This document shows, in pieces, positions 1-11,563 of a stretch of DNA of 64,000 bases. The notes under the pieces are model-generated. The model saw only the letters and a program-made list of their open reading frames with translations, was not told where the DNA came from and did no database searches. The position numbers were made by a program, and so were the translations under genes. This stretch comes from Parelaphostrongylus tenuis (lineage: Eukaryota; Nematoda; Chromadorea; Rhabditida; Metastrongylidae), in assembly GCA_019055375.1 (NCBI GenBank), contig JAHQIW010001287.1, positions 186,001 through 250,000 of the forward strand, given 5' to 3'. The stretch's first letter is position 1. Every line of letters begins with the position of its first letter.

Positions 1-349
1 GAAACTGAATGCTACCGTTGCACTTATCTAAACTGATGATAAATACCAGCTGTAAGGGTCTTCAAAGAAGAATTCACATAGGTACAAGGAAAAAAGCTTT
101 AGGAGTATCATAAGCCAGTCAGTTTTGAGAAATACCGTCGAGATCACTGCATCAACTATGTTCGGCTAAACGCACTGATGAACGAAGATGGGATCATTAC
201 TAGGTAGCGTCATTACATGGAAATGACAACGGAAGTTCTATACCAACCTTTTCCGTTCCACAATTTTCGTTTCGGACTTTTGGAATCCCACTGGTGACAA
301 GCACCCGGGTCTCTAGCCCCTGAAGTTCAAGTGGCGATAAAAAGTATTA

Positions 350-1612
350 AATGAGACACAGCTCCAGGACAACATTACCGCCGACTTCCTTAAAGCTGGA
401 GACCAAAATATTCATGAGTTCCTCGCAAGACGATATCACACCTTACAAGGGAAAAATTCGAGATCAGTGGAATACGTCGCGCCCAGGCACTTTACCCTAA
501 GATGTGAACAGGAATGTTATAACATTGCACATATCAAAAACCTGAATGAGGCGTGACGTCAAGTAAAAAGGATATCGCTGAGGATTTTTCTGCATGAATC
601 ACATTCATATGGTGTCGCAGGTAATAGAAGTTATTCGGAACACCATATTCCATTTTACTCATTATTGACTGCGTTGAAATGTTTGAAAGCGTAGAAAAAA
701 TTTATTAGCACTCGTCAACCAAGGTATAGACTCATGTTATATACTATTATTAGCTGACTGTTATTAAACTGCAGCACAGAAGTACAGTTTTACCGTTGAC
801 CCCACCTCGTACCCATAGTAAAAGGGATTTGACAAGGCGACACTATCTCGCCGAAGCTGTTCACTGCCACACTTCAGTGGATGATGGAACCTCTCAAATG
901 GGACGAAAAGGGCATAACTGCTAATGGGAAATTTTTCTCAAAATATTGTTTTGCTGATGGCATTTTTATATTCCGAGGAATATAAGTGAGGCGAAACAAT
1001 ACTCAGTATCCGAAACGAAGTGGGAAGAAACGGTTTTCACATGAGCAGGACGAGACCCAGTTCACAAAATATCCCTGGTGCGAAGGTAGACAATTCGAAA
1101 TGGATGATTCCCTGCTTAGACAAACTGCCTCGTAGGCGTACCACGGACGTTCGTTAAACATAGACGGCAATATGAAAGAGGGGAATTGAGAAGAAGAAAC
1201 AGCTTAGACCGCATTTAGGCTTCTCAAAGACGACACCGACCAGACAACAAACCTAAAATTCCGTGCTCAAATTTCCATTCAAAAGTCTTCTCAGTTCTTC
1301 TTTTTGTAGCAAATACGTGGACTGATACTTCAATCGCGTCAAGGAATCTGCACAATTTTCACAAAATCGAAGTCTTCCGAAAATTGATTGACACCAATGA
1401 ATATTCCGAGTCCCACACAGATTATATGCAACCATAGCGAAACACAGATGAGTCAGTCACATATGAAGAAGAATAGATGAAAAATGGACAAAAAGAACAT
1501 TGGAGTGTAATCCAAAAAGAATTTAAGTGCCCTCCTAAAGAACCCAAACGATGGACGGACGTGTTTGTGACTAAGGTCAATCGTCTGCATCTGCAGGTGA
1601 CAAAGAGCTTTT
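350..1612 (+). mobile_element. RTE-type LINE reverse-transcriptase relic
   Basis: This is a broken fragment of a non-LTR retrotransposon of the nematode RTE class. Around 830-980 the translation reads QGDTISPKLFTATLQW, then MMEPLKWDEKGI, and then a degenerate FADD box (CFADG), which is the RTE order of the reverse-transcriptase palm motifs. Around 1477-1600 the frame reads KRWTDVFVTKVNRLH, matching the conserved C-terminal RWTD(V/F)F segment of these proteins. Stops and frameshifts separate the pieces, so the element is dead. The catalytic YxDD-type aspartates are not all preserved. Edges are approximate, and no target-site duplication or 3' tail was identified. Confidence 0.6.
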
Positions 1613-1759
1613 ACTTTTTTTTGATTTTAAGAGATTTACAGAATGCCTCCATGTTTGCAACACACCACTCTATCTCAGTATCCAGGTAAGTATTCAGTAA
1701 GCACTGAGCACAGATAAGGAATCCATAAAAAATAGCGCAACACGAGCATGTTCGTTGGT

Positions 1760-2650
1760 TGAATCCTGCACACTATCACCAAGTCTTCCATTTCTCCGTA
1801 GTCGGTAATATGTTATCAGACAACTTTGGAGGGATAGCAGCACTCATTTGATACATCGATAGGTACCCGCAAGTCATTCTATAGGTCAGATATGCATCCC
1901 ATCGTCCTTAGTAGGTTCACAAGATTTTTTGTAACAATTTCATGCTTGTCTTTCAAGAAAGTGACAGATCTGAAAACCTTCTTCTGGATAATATGGACAT
2001 TTTTCTTTCTTCCAAAAACGGTATAATTAATCTCGCTACAGTATATTACTCATTCGCAGTAACGCACAAATTCAACGGGAAATGTATGGGTTTTGAAAGT
2101 CACTAAAAGACGAAATTTCTAATGCAATAATCTTCGCTTTTTAGTACGCTAACAGTTATAGATCAATCTTTAGAATAAACATCTTCAACTTTTTAAATCT
2201 ACGAAAACCACAATTGTTTAGACAAATTATACTCTTGTCTAGATTGATTTGAAGATAACAATGGACACGTTTCTACGCAGGCATGTTGTACGATTTTACA
2301 CACTCGTCAACTAGGCTAAACTCTACGAAACGGGAGATTTAATCTCCATAATAGATACGACTCATTTACATAATCTGCTGTACCCTCAGGTTTCACACCG
2401 ACACTTGATACATCTCTTGGACGTAGTTGTTCCCTTTATGCAGCCTTTTTCGAATTTCGAAAAAAGGATTGTTATAAATGTCCATAAATCGGAGTGAGTG
2501 ACAAGAGAAGCTTTTTGAACCTAACATACAGAGCTTGCCAGATTTTCGAGAACGAGCGTATTCCGAGTTTAACGTTTCTAAGAAGGGCGAAATCGCCGAA
2601 CGTGAGCCATTGCTTCAGAAGAAGATTACCAGCCATGCGCGTGCTTCAAA
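1760..2650 (+). repeat. Dispersed repeat with Penelope-like 3' tail
   Basis: This stretch has no gene. It is diverged but alignable with 33290-33840 and in parts with 15830-16500 and 34700-34870. Shared words include TTGTAACAATTT, TTACACACTCGTCA and the block CATACCGACACTTGAGAC. Near 2575-2610 it carries a segment of the type AAGGGCGAAATCGCCGAACG. That resembles the ends at 18000-18045, 29105-29140 and 61855-61880, which I associate with 3' ends of nematode Penelope-like elements. It is non-coding relic material with approximate borders. Confidence 0.4.
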
Positions 2651-4036
2651 AAAAGTAGATCGTATGACACTATCAATGATTCATGCAGTATAGTGAAAGT
2701 CTGTCTTATGATTCATTTCAACATAAACCAGTGTGCTTCTAAATTGTGAACGACGTAACTTCGTCAAAGATCGTCTCAATCCAAAAAAGGCATACTTTCT
2801 CACCGTTGCGTGAGAATTGGGTCAGCGTTTTCCAGGAGGGTAAAGCACTGGACACATGACGTTGGAGGGTGCATTGAATCCAGTACACTTGTAGCAAAAT
2901 GATAGCCACTTTCAACTCCAGACCAACATAACTCGTTTATAGTAAAAACATTCGGATACGGTGGGGTAATAATCGACTGATGTTGGAATACCAATTGCGC
3001 AAACATGTGCTCAGAATATAGACTGTACTTTGGTAATTTCTTGTTACTGCAGGAGCAGCTTGAACAAATATGTGAATTGGTGATTGATAATATGTATCAC
3101 AATAATAGGATTTAGAGTTGAAATGCACACAAAAGTTGTTTTGTATCTGGTTGAGTTTTTGCGGACTTTTTCGTTTGATGCTGATCTCCAAGATGCAAAA
3201 ATTTTTCTTAAAATTCCCATCTACAAAATTGCGTTGATGAAGGGGAAATTGAAGCCAGTAACAGTACAGTCCAGCTGTTACATAAAATGAATGTGGACAA
3301 CGTGCTTGTAAGCGGGTCCCCAGTTAGCATATCTAACATTTCTCAGATTGTTGTTTCACGGTGGTACAGCGGCATTCACTTTGCTCCTGACGATTTCGTC
3401 ACATTTGCAGTCTTACTCACGACACAGGTGGTGCAAGGTCAATGGGCAAAGTTTACTAACACGTAGTGTTTACTTCTTGTATAAGTCGTCCACCGCGACA
3501 TTACTCACCATAAGTTTGATATCATATAAATATATTGATTGTGAAGTTCCTTCATAACATTCGTGATATGAAAACAAAGATTTCAATGAACTACTAGCAT
3601 TCCTTCTCGATAAAAACAGTAGTTTGTGGGCTTTACTCAATCCACCATATCCAAACATCTGAATATTAAAAATCTTAATGAAATCTCCGAAAGCATTTGA
3701 ATCCGACGGATCACGATATAAAATATGCCATGAAAGCCAAAATGAAAAAGCAGTTCAAGAGAATATACTTCAACAACTTAATTTTGCTAAAGCTCCTGCG
3801 CTTAAACAAGACTTAATCTACTACTTGGACATGTTGCTGCTCATTTACTAATAAGAAATGGTGGTCACCAGTTAGATGCCACAATGTGACACATCACTAT
3901 CTATTTTATAGAATATTTTTATTAACAGTTGCTCGATAAAGTGAATAAAAATGTATTTTCGAGTCAAATACCATGATACATCAATGTATGAGAGATAATT
4001 AGCGGTCCGTCCGTTCTCCATGACTGAATCGAGCAT

Positions 4037-7000
4037 TCATAGCCGATTAGAAGATGCCCACAGGAACCAGCCAGGTACCTTTACCCATGACGGAATCCAA
4101 TGAGCATACTGTTTGTAACCGCTGCGCGATAGCAGAAATGCGAGACTGCGAAAGTTTAGTGGATCTTTACCTTAAATTGAGATAGTAAACGATTTCGTTA
4201 CAGTATTGTCTAATTTTGACAAGTTACTTACTAGGAACAGTGATGTGAAAACGTAGAAATAGAAACTGAGAATAGTGATAGCGACAGCATCTAATCACGC
4301 TACTCACCATTGATATCTTGAAATCCGTATTCTTTTCCTAGATCGCCTGTTATGAGTATTCGCCCGGTTTTCTGCATTCGTCGAGGATCACTCGCCAAAG
4401 CTACAACAGCTTTGCCCGGGTACTCGGGTGTTTCTCCTTGTCCGAACATTTCACTGAGCTTAGAACAATCATTACATACTTTTAATAAACATCTCTTACC
4501 TGTGTATAGAACTCCTTCTTAACTTTCCTGATTACGAACATTTATAGGGGAATATCAAACGCTGACTTGCTAAAGAGTAATGTTTTTCTTGTTTGAATCA
4601 AGATTAAATTTAATTTCAATCCCATGATAATGATCATAAGTGGTATTTTATTCTAACGTGTACACGTGGCGCAATAGTCAGAGTGTGTGCTGCAATGTAC
4701 TGACTCGTTTGTTTGATTCCATACCTTGAATTAATGTTTTTTCCTCTCATCTAATTATGGGCGAATAGATACCGGACTTGTCTGAGAGAGTGAAAATAGT
4801 AAAATGTTACACCATTATGACCCCACATCTCGCCAAACATGAATGCACTCGGACACCTCTACATTGCTTGAAAGCAGTCGAACACATGGTGTATCTTTGA
4901 AGGATAGGTAAACGCTTAACGATTGTACAGTCCTTATCTATGCAAAGCATATTCGAAGGTTTGCTGAGAAATGAATAAGAAATTGCTGCGCTGGTAGCAA
5001 AAGGACCTCAAAATACATTCTCTATGTTTGTGAAATGTATGGATACCTGAGAAATCAGAACTTTGTTTTCCTTATCAGCACTTTCGGAAGTGATAACGGT
5101 GTTGATAAGCTCTGTTTGTACTGCACCCGGCCAAATCGAGACCACGCACACATTCTTGCTCTGAAACAAACCTCTCAGATTTTTTTTGCTGATAACATGC
5201 AATCAATGAAAACGAATCACTAAAAAATTTTGAAAATTCTCCAAATAAATGTGGTTTTCTACAATGCACCTACCTTTAGTTCTTCAGCCATATCACATGC
5301 CATTCTATCTAATGCCTGTTTTCCAACACCGTAAGGAACGTTGAAGAAATATCTTCAATATAAAAGTCACTCAATTGTGGAATGATATCATCATAATGAT
5401 AAGATGACGTTCAACGCATGTAAACTTGGAACACAAATATAATGCAAACTTTTTGGTTTGTATTAACATTTCGCTACCACGTTTGGATCAGTAAACTCTC
5501 ACTTTCTGGTATAAACAAAGCCATGGACAGATTTCCAAGATTTTCCGGATACTGAGGCACTTTTCATACAAAATAGTGCCCAGATGCTTGCTCTTGAGAT
5601 GCTATAGAAGCTGAATGGCAATTATTGCCATGCACCAAGACCGTAATTTATCCGTCCAGCAAGCGCGTATCTTCAATAACACACGATATCTGGAAGTTTT
5701 TCCGCTGAACATGACTTTTCTCCTAGGGTCACGGTGATCATTCAAAAGGTCAGAATTTGACCATTTCAAGATTGTGCATGGTTTTTCTATAAAGGTGATA
5801 CTACTAGGCATACAGAAATCATCAATCACGCGAGTCATTGAACTTGCCTTAACGAAAAATTCTGGTTGTGAAATATAGAAGTACACAAAAAGGGGATATT
5901 TTATGTATTTGTCGGAGTCTACCTTCGGAAAAGCGATGTGCACATGGGACTAGTATACATGTCGTTTGGCACAAAGGAGACTATCTCTACAAACGAGAAT
6001 TCCGGAGAAGTAAAATTATATAGTGTTGTATATAACAAAAAATCCATGATATCAAGGTATATTTCATAATAAATCTATATTTCCTTAAACTTGCTCACAT
6101 CTTTCATTATTCCCTCACCTCAATCCACCTGCAGAGCTTATATTTACAATGAGACCATGACCATTTCTAACCATCAATCGAGCAGCATACACTGAACAGT
6201 AGTAGTGATTCCTGAAATAACGTCTTTAGTCCCTATATTCACTATCGCAGGATTTAGGCACCTAACATCAATTTATGTTTAACTCTGCACACTTAAGAAG
6301 ATCTGCCGCTGCTCGCTTTGCCATCTTCATGACCAGCTCATACTCCTTTTCTTGATGATAATGCTAACAAGGCTTTTTTGTTGGCCGTTTCGCGTAAACA
6401 AACGAAATTTGGTTAACTAAGATGATTACTCCGACTCACCTTAACCCGACGTTATTGACTTCGTCCCACATCTCAGGAGGGCATTCGTAAAATAATTTAC
6501 CTCCTGCGTCAGCGATACTCTGAAAACAAGAAAGCGAATCTATCAAGTAAAACAGTGTATCTGGGAAAATAGTGTCAAACTGGTTTTCAAGAAAACTTTA
6601 TTTTCTGTAGTTCAGTTGAAGACACTCCAGTAACAAAATTTCATTATCCCAGGGAGAATTGACACAACCAGCATCCAGTCATATCCATGAGAAAGAGACT
6701 ATCCTCAAGCGGCAGGCGAAAATACGGGCAATAAAGTTTGAAGATATTCGCAGATGATGAGTACGAGGAAACGAATAGCGCAGAAAATGCTGGGTCTTCC
6801 ACAGAAGATATGAAAGATGGGTCGTATAAAAAGTTCAATGGTATCCAAGTCACAAGGCGGCAAATTAATACATCCACCATTGCCGGCTTAAATAATAGTG
6901 ACTATTTATGAGTTGTGTCAAAGCTGGCAGTTCTGGGAATAAAGGTAGCGCAACGGAGATAAATTACTTCTTCACTGATACTTCGCAAACTGAGAAATCT

Positions 7001-10000
7001 TCTTTAGTACATGAGTTATAGAGAATCTGAAGGGAAGGAAGTTTTTAGGTCTATGAAAAGTCATTTTCAGTAGACTAACATAACAATCCTACAACAATAC
7101 ATGAAGATAATCTCGTGTTCTGCACTTGAGACACAAACACGTTTCTTCAGATACTCAGCATCGTGGTCTTCTTGAGGCCACAGGCAGGACACAGTCTCAC
7201 GTAATTCTTATAGTAGACAGATAAAAATAGAACGAAACGGAATAACTAGTAGGGTAGGTTTTGCCATCGTGGGATGAAAGATCCTGCCAGAAGTTGACAG
7301 TGTAGCGGTGACGTGCACCTTTTCAGTTATCACTTCATCTTCTTCTACTATATCCTATCACCTCATCTGCCTAGCATCCTCCATATCTCCCGCTCAGAGA
7401 AAGGATTAGTACCATCAACTACAATCCAGTCCACTAAGTTTTACAGCGAGAGGATAAAAAAAAATGCTGGGGAGTGAAATGGAGGAAATAAGAAAAGGTG
7501 AAAGGTCAGTGGAAGTTGATCCAGTATTGAGAAATTAGGGTTCAACTACCACTTCCCTAAGTTGATATAAATCAAAACATCACTTTTTCCATATCTACTT
7601 CTCGTCATACCCTTAGGAAAAGAGTTTCGGCAAAGCGATGCGATCTTGCAAAGCTATTCATTGTTGCAATTCGTGGATAATGAAGTCACTCGACTGGGAC
7701 GAGAATGACATACGTATTGATGTTAAACTCCTATTAGAACACCAATCTGCGAGCGACATAGACAGGATTCTGAAACAAGAAAGTAGTAATGCAGAGATGA
7801 TGCTCAATGAACTTAGCGCAGTCAGGAAAAGACTACTACAAACAAATTAGGATGAAGTGATCAATTCAATTTGAATAGTTCTCTGATTATGAAAACACTT
7901 CGTAAATGTACCCTCGTCGTTTAATGAACATAGAAGGACAACATGGAAAATAATTAGGCAGGAGAAGAGTGAAGTGGACCGCATACAGTATTCTCAAACA
8001 ATCACTGAGCAGCTTAGGGACCGAAAACTCGGCGCTCGCCTGCTCAATTCTGTAGCCTCCCTGCGCTTTCTTATGCGTCAGAGACGTGAGTTAACATTCT
8101 TGCTGGATCAAGAAATCTGCACGTCACGCGATTCCTCACAAACAAAAGTGGTATCTTTATGACATCTACATACAATTGTCATTTTTTGCCGCAACCAACC
8201 TTCCATTTCTCATGAGGAGACTCAACTCAGTTAAAAGCTTATAAAGAATCATAGCAAAAACTATGAAGAAAAGATATCTTGCGTTTGTCAGAAAAATTCT
8301 ACAAGGGATTTCCCCTACACAGTTCGCAGATCAGGAAAGACTCGGCCAAAGACTTCTGGGATGATTTGCCCATACCGAACACCACTCATGAAGCTAGGAT
8401 CCCATCTCTACCGCCACAGAGGTGTTATATATTTGAAAAAAAGTAGACCTAGACTTAATACCAAGGATATTATTCAAACCATCTAAAAAAAGCAAACTTT
8501 GGAAACACAGTTTTAACCTTTGATTCACTCCTTAGTTCAATTTTTACGAAGGTGTTCAATTTTCACGACGGTGCGACGCATGAACCTTGAGAATGCTGCT
8601 TCGAAAAGGATATGTTGGCGTCTCCGATTTCACAATACTAAACCGTCAAGTTCTAGGTTTTGCTTCTATCTCAGCATTGTTACGACAAGGCTTTCAATCG
8701 TGACCTGTCCTTCAAAACAACATGAGGCAGTCAATGAAAATTTAAACTGTAATTTTCGGCTCAACAAGGGTTTAATGTCGTTTGTGTTCAACAGATCAAT
8801 TCCTTCGACGGATTATTGCTGACAGCAAGTGAAAAGAACACCCATATGTCAAAAAATCCCGCATTTTTCAACGAGGTTACCACATCACTGTAAAAGAAAA
8901 CACACTCCCGTCTGATAAAAAAAATTTGTTCCTTTTTGTAATAGAAGTTTCTGCCGCGACAAAAAGATAGAAATTTACTGAAGAGACTTCCCTAAACGTA
9001 TTTTTACAGGAAAGAACACCCATGTATCCCAAAAATATCTCACTAAACTAGTTTAAATGGATATAAAAGTTATTACCTATCAGACAATAGAACAAAGTCC
9101 CTTCGAAACGACATAAAGTGTCTCAACTTCTAAAGCATGCCAGTAATCAAAAAATTGTAAAGAGCAGTCGATGAAGTGGCGTCGCATTGCGATCTACAGT
9201 ATCATTTTCTACAAACAAGTTATTGCTTCGCGATATGTCAACACGTTCCAACCAAGAATAGCCTTATCGAAGTTGCTTCATCATCTTTCATCTGAAGATG
9301 ACGAAATCCCTTCCAGTGACGATAACAGCTGGATTAATTACGACACTACAACACTGTTAAGAGTACGTGTTCCACTTACAAGGTGCTTCGCGCCGACTGC
9401 CACGCAAACAACCAGCGCGGCGCCGCCGGCTACCAACGATCTTCTTCAAGGGTTAAAATACGGTAGAGAGGAGGACCTCCATGGTGTTAAGCGAGCGTGC
9501 ACTGCCCCGAAAAGGCATAACGGTGGTACGAGTTAATGACACCGAACACAAGATTTTAAATTTCGTCCGTATCTCAGCATTTTTTTGGTTATACTTCATG
9601 ACACGGAAGTATATTTTGAGACCTACGCAAATATGAAGTATCAAGCTCGCGTAACTAACAGAGGGCTTGAAAGCTGTTTGCTTCCTAGCTATGTGACCGG
9701 CACACACAACAGCCGAAAGGCACAGCTAGGACCATCGGATCTTCGCCACGCAAATCTAGGGTGATACACAACGAAAACAAAGGAGATGGATCTGTCATAA
9801 GAGCAGATGACGAAAACACAAGTGCTGACATCAAGAGACCTCAGAAATGTTTCTGGGAGAAAAATAAGCGAACAAATTTCTAGCAGCGTTTACGGGGGAA
9901 ATGAACTGAAAAAGAAGGGGCCTGTTTCGAGTTGTAAAAACAGGCTATTCAACTGTTAAAATGCTGAGCCCACGAATTTTTCCAAACACGGAGAAGAGTG

Positions 10001-10900
10001 TAAAAATTCGATGAAACAAGTCGTACCTTTACAGCTGAAAAAGCGTTGTTGACGAGAATGTCCAGCTGCCCACCGTGGTCGCGCTCGATTCTTTCGAAAA
10101 ACTCCTTGACTTCATCCATGTTCGAATGGTCAACGTATGCTGCGATGCCCTTTCCGCCTCGTTCGTTTATCTCTAAATGTATACTTCTTCAACAGATCTA
10201 TTCCGTGAACGACATAATGATTAGTAGCTAATTAGAATCAACGAAGGACATGATGATTCAGTAGCTGTTTAGATCAAAGTATGAACCTCAATAAGGAACA
10301 CATTCTTTAAGTTGCACTCAAACATTTTCTTCCTTTTCGTAGACTGCTTTGCTGGATCTATAGAGCTTTGGCGTTCATATGAATAACAAAAAAAATGCGC
10401 AGATTAAACAAAGACATTTATTACTATCAAAGAACTGTACTAGAGCTCCTTCGAGCAAGTGCTGTAGGCAGTTAGCCATGAATGTCGCGGAAATTTCCAT
10501 ACCTTTAGCTGTTTTCTCTAAACTAGGAAGTGACTGATCTGAAGATGAATCACTGTGTGATGGATTCCGACCAGTGACATACACTGTAGCACCAGCTGCA
10601 CCCAGCTGCAATGCAATTCCTCGACCTCAAATAAATGTGCATTGTAGAAGAACAAACCGAATAAACCTCATGATTCTAGTATTCACGTTTCAGCAAAAAG
10701 ACGTAGCAATCTTGAGTAGTAAGACTGATTAAGATGCTACTGACGGGTAGTTTTTGAAAAAAGCAAAAAGAAAAACTTATAAATGATCTCTTGAACGTAA
10801 TTTGGAACAATCACCGGTGGAAGATAAAGTGGTAATCAAAAGATCTACCTATTCCTCGAGAAGCGCCTGTGACAATCGCAATATGTCCAACCAAAGTCAT
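4037..10900 (-). CDS. DHRS1-like short-chain dehydrogenase/reductase, copy 1 (intact, 9 exons)
   Basis: This is a predicted NAD(P)-dependent oxidoreductase of the SDR superfamily, closest by motif to DHRS1; its substrate is unknown. Exons, 5' to 3' on the minus strand, are 10849-10900, 10503-10625, 10027-10172, 6440-6519, 6119-6211, 5274-5352, 5047-5160, 4308-4458 and 4037-4170. All junctions are GT-AG and phase-compatible, giving 323 residues and a TGA stop. Visible motifs are the cofactor loop TGASRGIGRG (residues about 11-20), LVNNAF, the catalytic Asn in WDEVNNVGLR, the Ser in VNISSAGG, the YGVGK Tyr-Lys pair, SIWPGAVQTEL, and a C-terminus ending in WIPSWVKVPGWFLW. That C-terminal pattern is DHRS1-like, and human DHRS1 is slightly shorter at 313 residues. 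The start ATG lies two bases after a strong acceptor, suggesting spliced-leader trans-splicing. The 3.5 kb third intron holds an RTE fragment. Confidence 0.9.
6650..6815 (+). repeat. SINE-like tail fragment (family S2) in SDR copy 1 intron
   Basis: This fragment matches the tail of the S2 repeats: GAGAATTGACACAACCAGCAT, then a stretch of the form GATGAGTACGAGGAAACGAATAG, then GCTGG. Related pieces occur at 14985-15215, 32100-32290, 45945-46000 and 50430-50500. It lies in the intron between exons 3 and 4 of copy 1 and lacks the tRNA-like head. Confidence 0.45.
7615..8140 (+). mobile_element. RTE reverse-transcriptase fragment inserted in intron 3 of SDR copy 1
   Basis: The open stretch looks like a nested gene, but it reads as RTE palm and thumb pieces. 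One frame gives FRQSDAILQS, equivalent to VRQGDAISPK. The next gives SWIMKSLDWDENDIR and NAEMMLNELSAVRKR, and a second block gives TEQLRDRKLGARLLN. These correspond in order to LQWIMKSLDWDERGIR, AETMLNELNE and TDQL-DLRARLF of RTE proteins. A frameshift and stops separate them, and the FADD catalytic box has become HQSASD. The fragment is absent at the equivalent place in copy 2. Confidence 0.65.
8690..9570. other. Copy-1-specific intron segment
   Basis: Copy 2 runs straight from its equivalent of 8670 (TATCTCAGCA near 26985) into its equivalent of 9570. Copy 1 therefore carries about 0.9 kb extra, bounded by two similar TATCTCAGCAT words. It contains a relatively GC-rich 121-codon open frame (9171-9536) with no recognisable motif. 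The last part (GAAAAGGCATAAC near 9513) recurs at 14023. I treat it as insertion or local-duplication material, not a gene. Confidence 0.4.
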
Positions 10901-10925
10901 TGCTGGAATGAAAGAAAATTGTGTG
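10901..10925 (-). promoter_or_regulatory. Probable spliced-leader acceptor of SDR copy 1
   Basis: Read on the minus strand, a pyrimidine-rich TTTTCTTTCATTCCAG ends two bases before the ATG. No upstream coding exon is evident, and copy 2 has the same layout. In nematodes this is the usual position for SL trans-splicing; a cis-spliced 5'UTR intron would look the same. Confidence 0.5.
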
Positions 10926-11274
10926 ATCAGACAAGTATACGATTTAAAACAGTCATATACGAGATAACGAAAGGTTGTTGCAAAGAAATCACTCTAATAG
11001 AGAACTTGAAATTATGCAGTCTCGGCGGAGCAACTTCATTCAAAGAAAGCGGTCAAATTGTTAACATTTCTTCGTCAACGTTCACAAAATGGCTGCTCAC
11101 TAGGTGGTCGCTCTCACCACTATGCGCGGGAAAAAAGCCTGTCTTTTACTTCGCTGACCTTATATCATTACGCACATAAAGACGATCATCTCGGAAGGAA
11201 AATTAGCTAGCACATAAATGAGAACATAATTCCAAAAAAGAATGGTTTAAGCTCAAAAAGGGGTTGGTACGCCA

Positions 11275-11322
11275 GGGTCATACACCGGTGTTTCGGAGGT
11301 TCGTCCTCCTCATCAGTGACCC
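11275..11322 (-). ncRNA. Hammerhead ribozyme, type I, all core nucleotides intact
   Basis: Read on the minus strand, stem I GGGTCA is followed by the core CTGATGA, stem II GGAGG-ACGAA-CCTCC, GAAA, a short stem III with its loop (CACCGGTG), the cleavage triplet GTA, and then TGACCC, which closes stem I perfectly. Outside this, GTGGGG at the 5' side can pair with CCCC at the 3' side across an internal loop, which would provide the loop-loop contacts that fast natural ribozymes use. Short stem III and a type I layout are typical of hammerheads in Penelope-like and retrozyme-like elements. Activity is inferred, not shown. Confidence 0.85.
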
Positions 11323-11367
11323 CCGCCCCACATTCAGCCCTGCATTGAAGCAAGGAGGGAGGCGTAT

Positions 11368-11409
11368 GTGGTGATGGCACAGTGTACTATGACACTGTAC
11401 CATCACCAC
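11368..11409. repeat. Imperfect palindrome, 18-bp arms
   Basis: The arms 11368-11385 and 11392-11409 (GTGGTGATGGCACAGTGT against its reverse complement) differ at one position and leave a 6-nt loop. The palindrome lies inside the ribozyme-bearing unit. A rod-like fold of the RNA would be expected in small ribozyme circles. Confidence 0.7.
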
Positions 11410-11538
11410 CTCTCAGTCGATGAATTTTTGCTGTTAGATCAAAACTAATTCAAAAGATCGACTGTTTTTGAAACCCCCCAAAAAAAACATTCAATATAAT
11501 TCCAAAAAAGAATGATTTAAGCTCAGTTGCAAGAATTA

Positions 11539-11563
11539 GGGGCATAGAGATTGACTATGCCCC
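11539..11563. repeat. Small perfect hairpin, 9-bp arms
   Basis: GGGGCATAG at 11539-11547 pairs with CTATGCCCC at 11555-11563 over a 7-nt loop. It lies just past the second terminal repeat of the 11.2-11.5 kb ribozyme unit and may belong to the next, truncated monomer or to flanking DNA. Confidence 0.55.

Larger units (their letters stand above)
11226..11525 (-). mobile_element. Hammerhead-bearing repeat unit, 270-nt monomer with 30-nt terminal repeat
   Basis: A 30-bp sequence at 11226-11255 recurs with one mismatch at 11496-11525, an offset of exactly 270 nt. Between the two lies a complete hammerhead ribozyme (minus strand, 11275-11322) and a long imperfect palindrome (11368-11409). One full unit plus the start of the next is what results when a circular or multimeric ribozyme RNA is reverse-transcribed past one turn. 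No reverse transcriptase lies in or next to the unit, so it would be non-autonomous. A two-hit insertion or an ordinary repeat with a chance direct repeat cannot be excluded. Confidence 0.55.

Noticed and set aside
7638..8162. Apparent nested plus-strand coiled-coil gene inside the dehydrogenase intron
   Set aside because: The translated blocks follow RTE reverse-transcriptase text in the right order (VRQGDAI, MKSLDWDE, MLNEL, TDQL...RARLF) with a frameshift between them, so it is transposon debris.
11368..11409. Rho-independent-type terminator
   Set aside because: The context is eukaryotic and inside a ribozyme-bearing repeat, so a bacterial terminator reading has no support.
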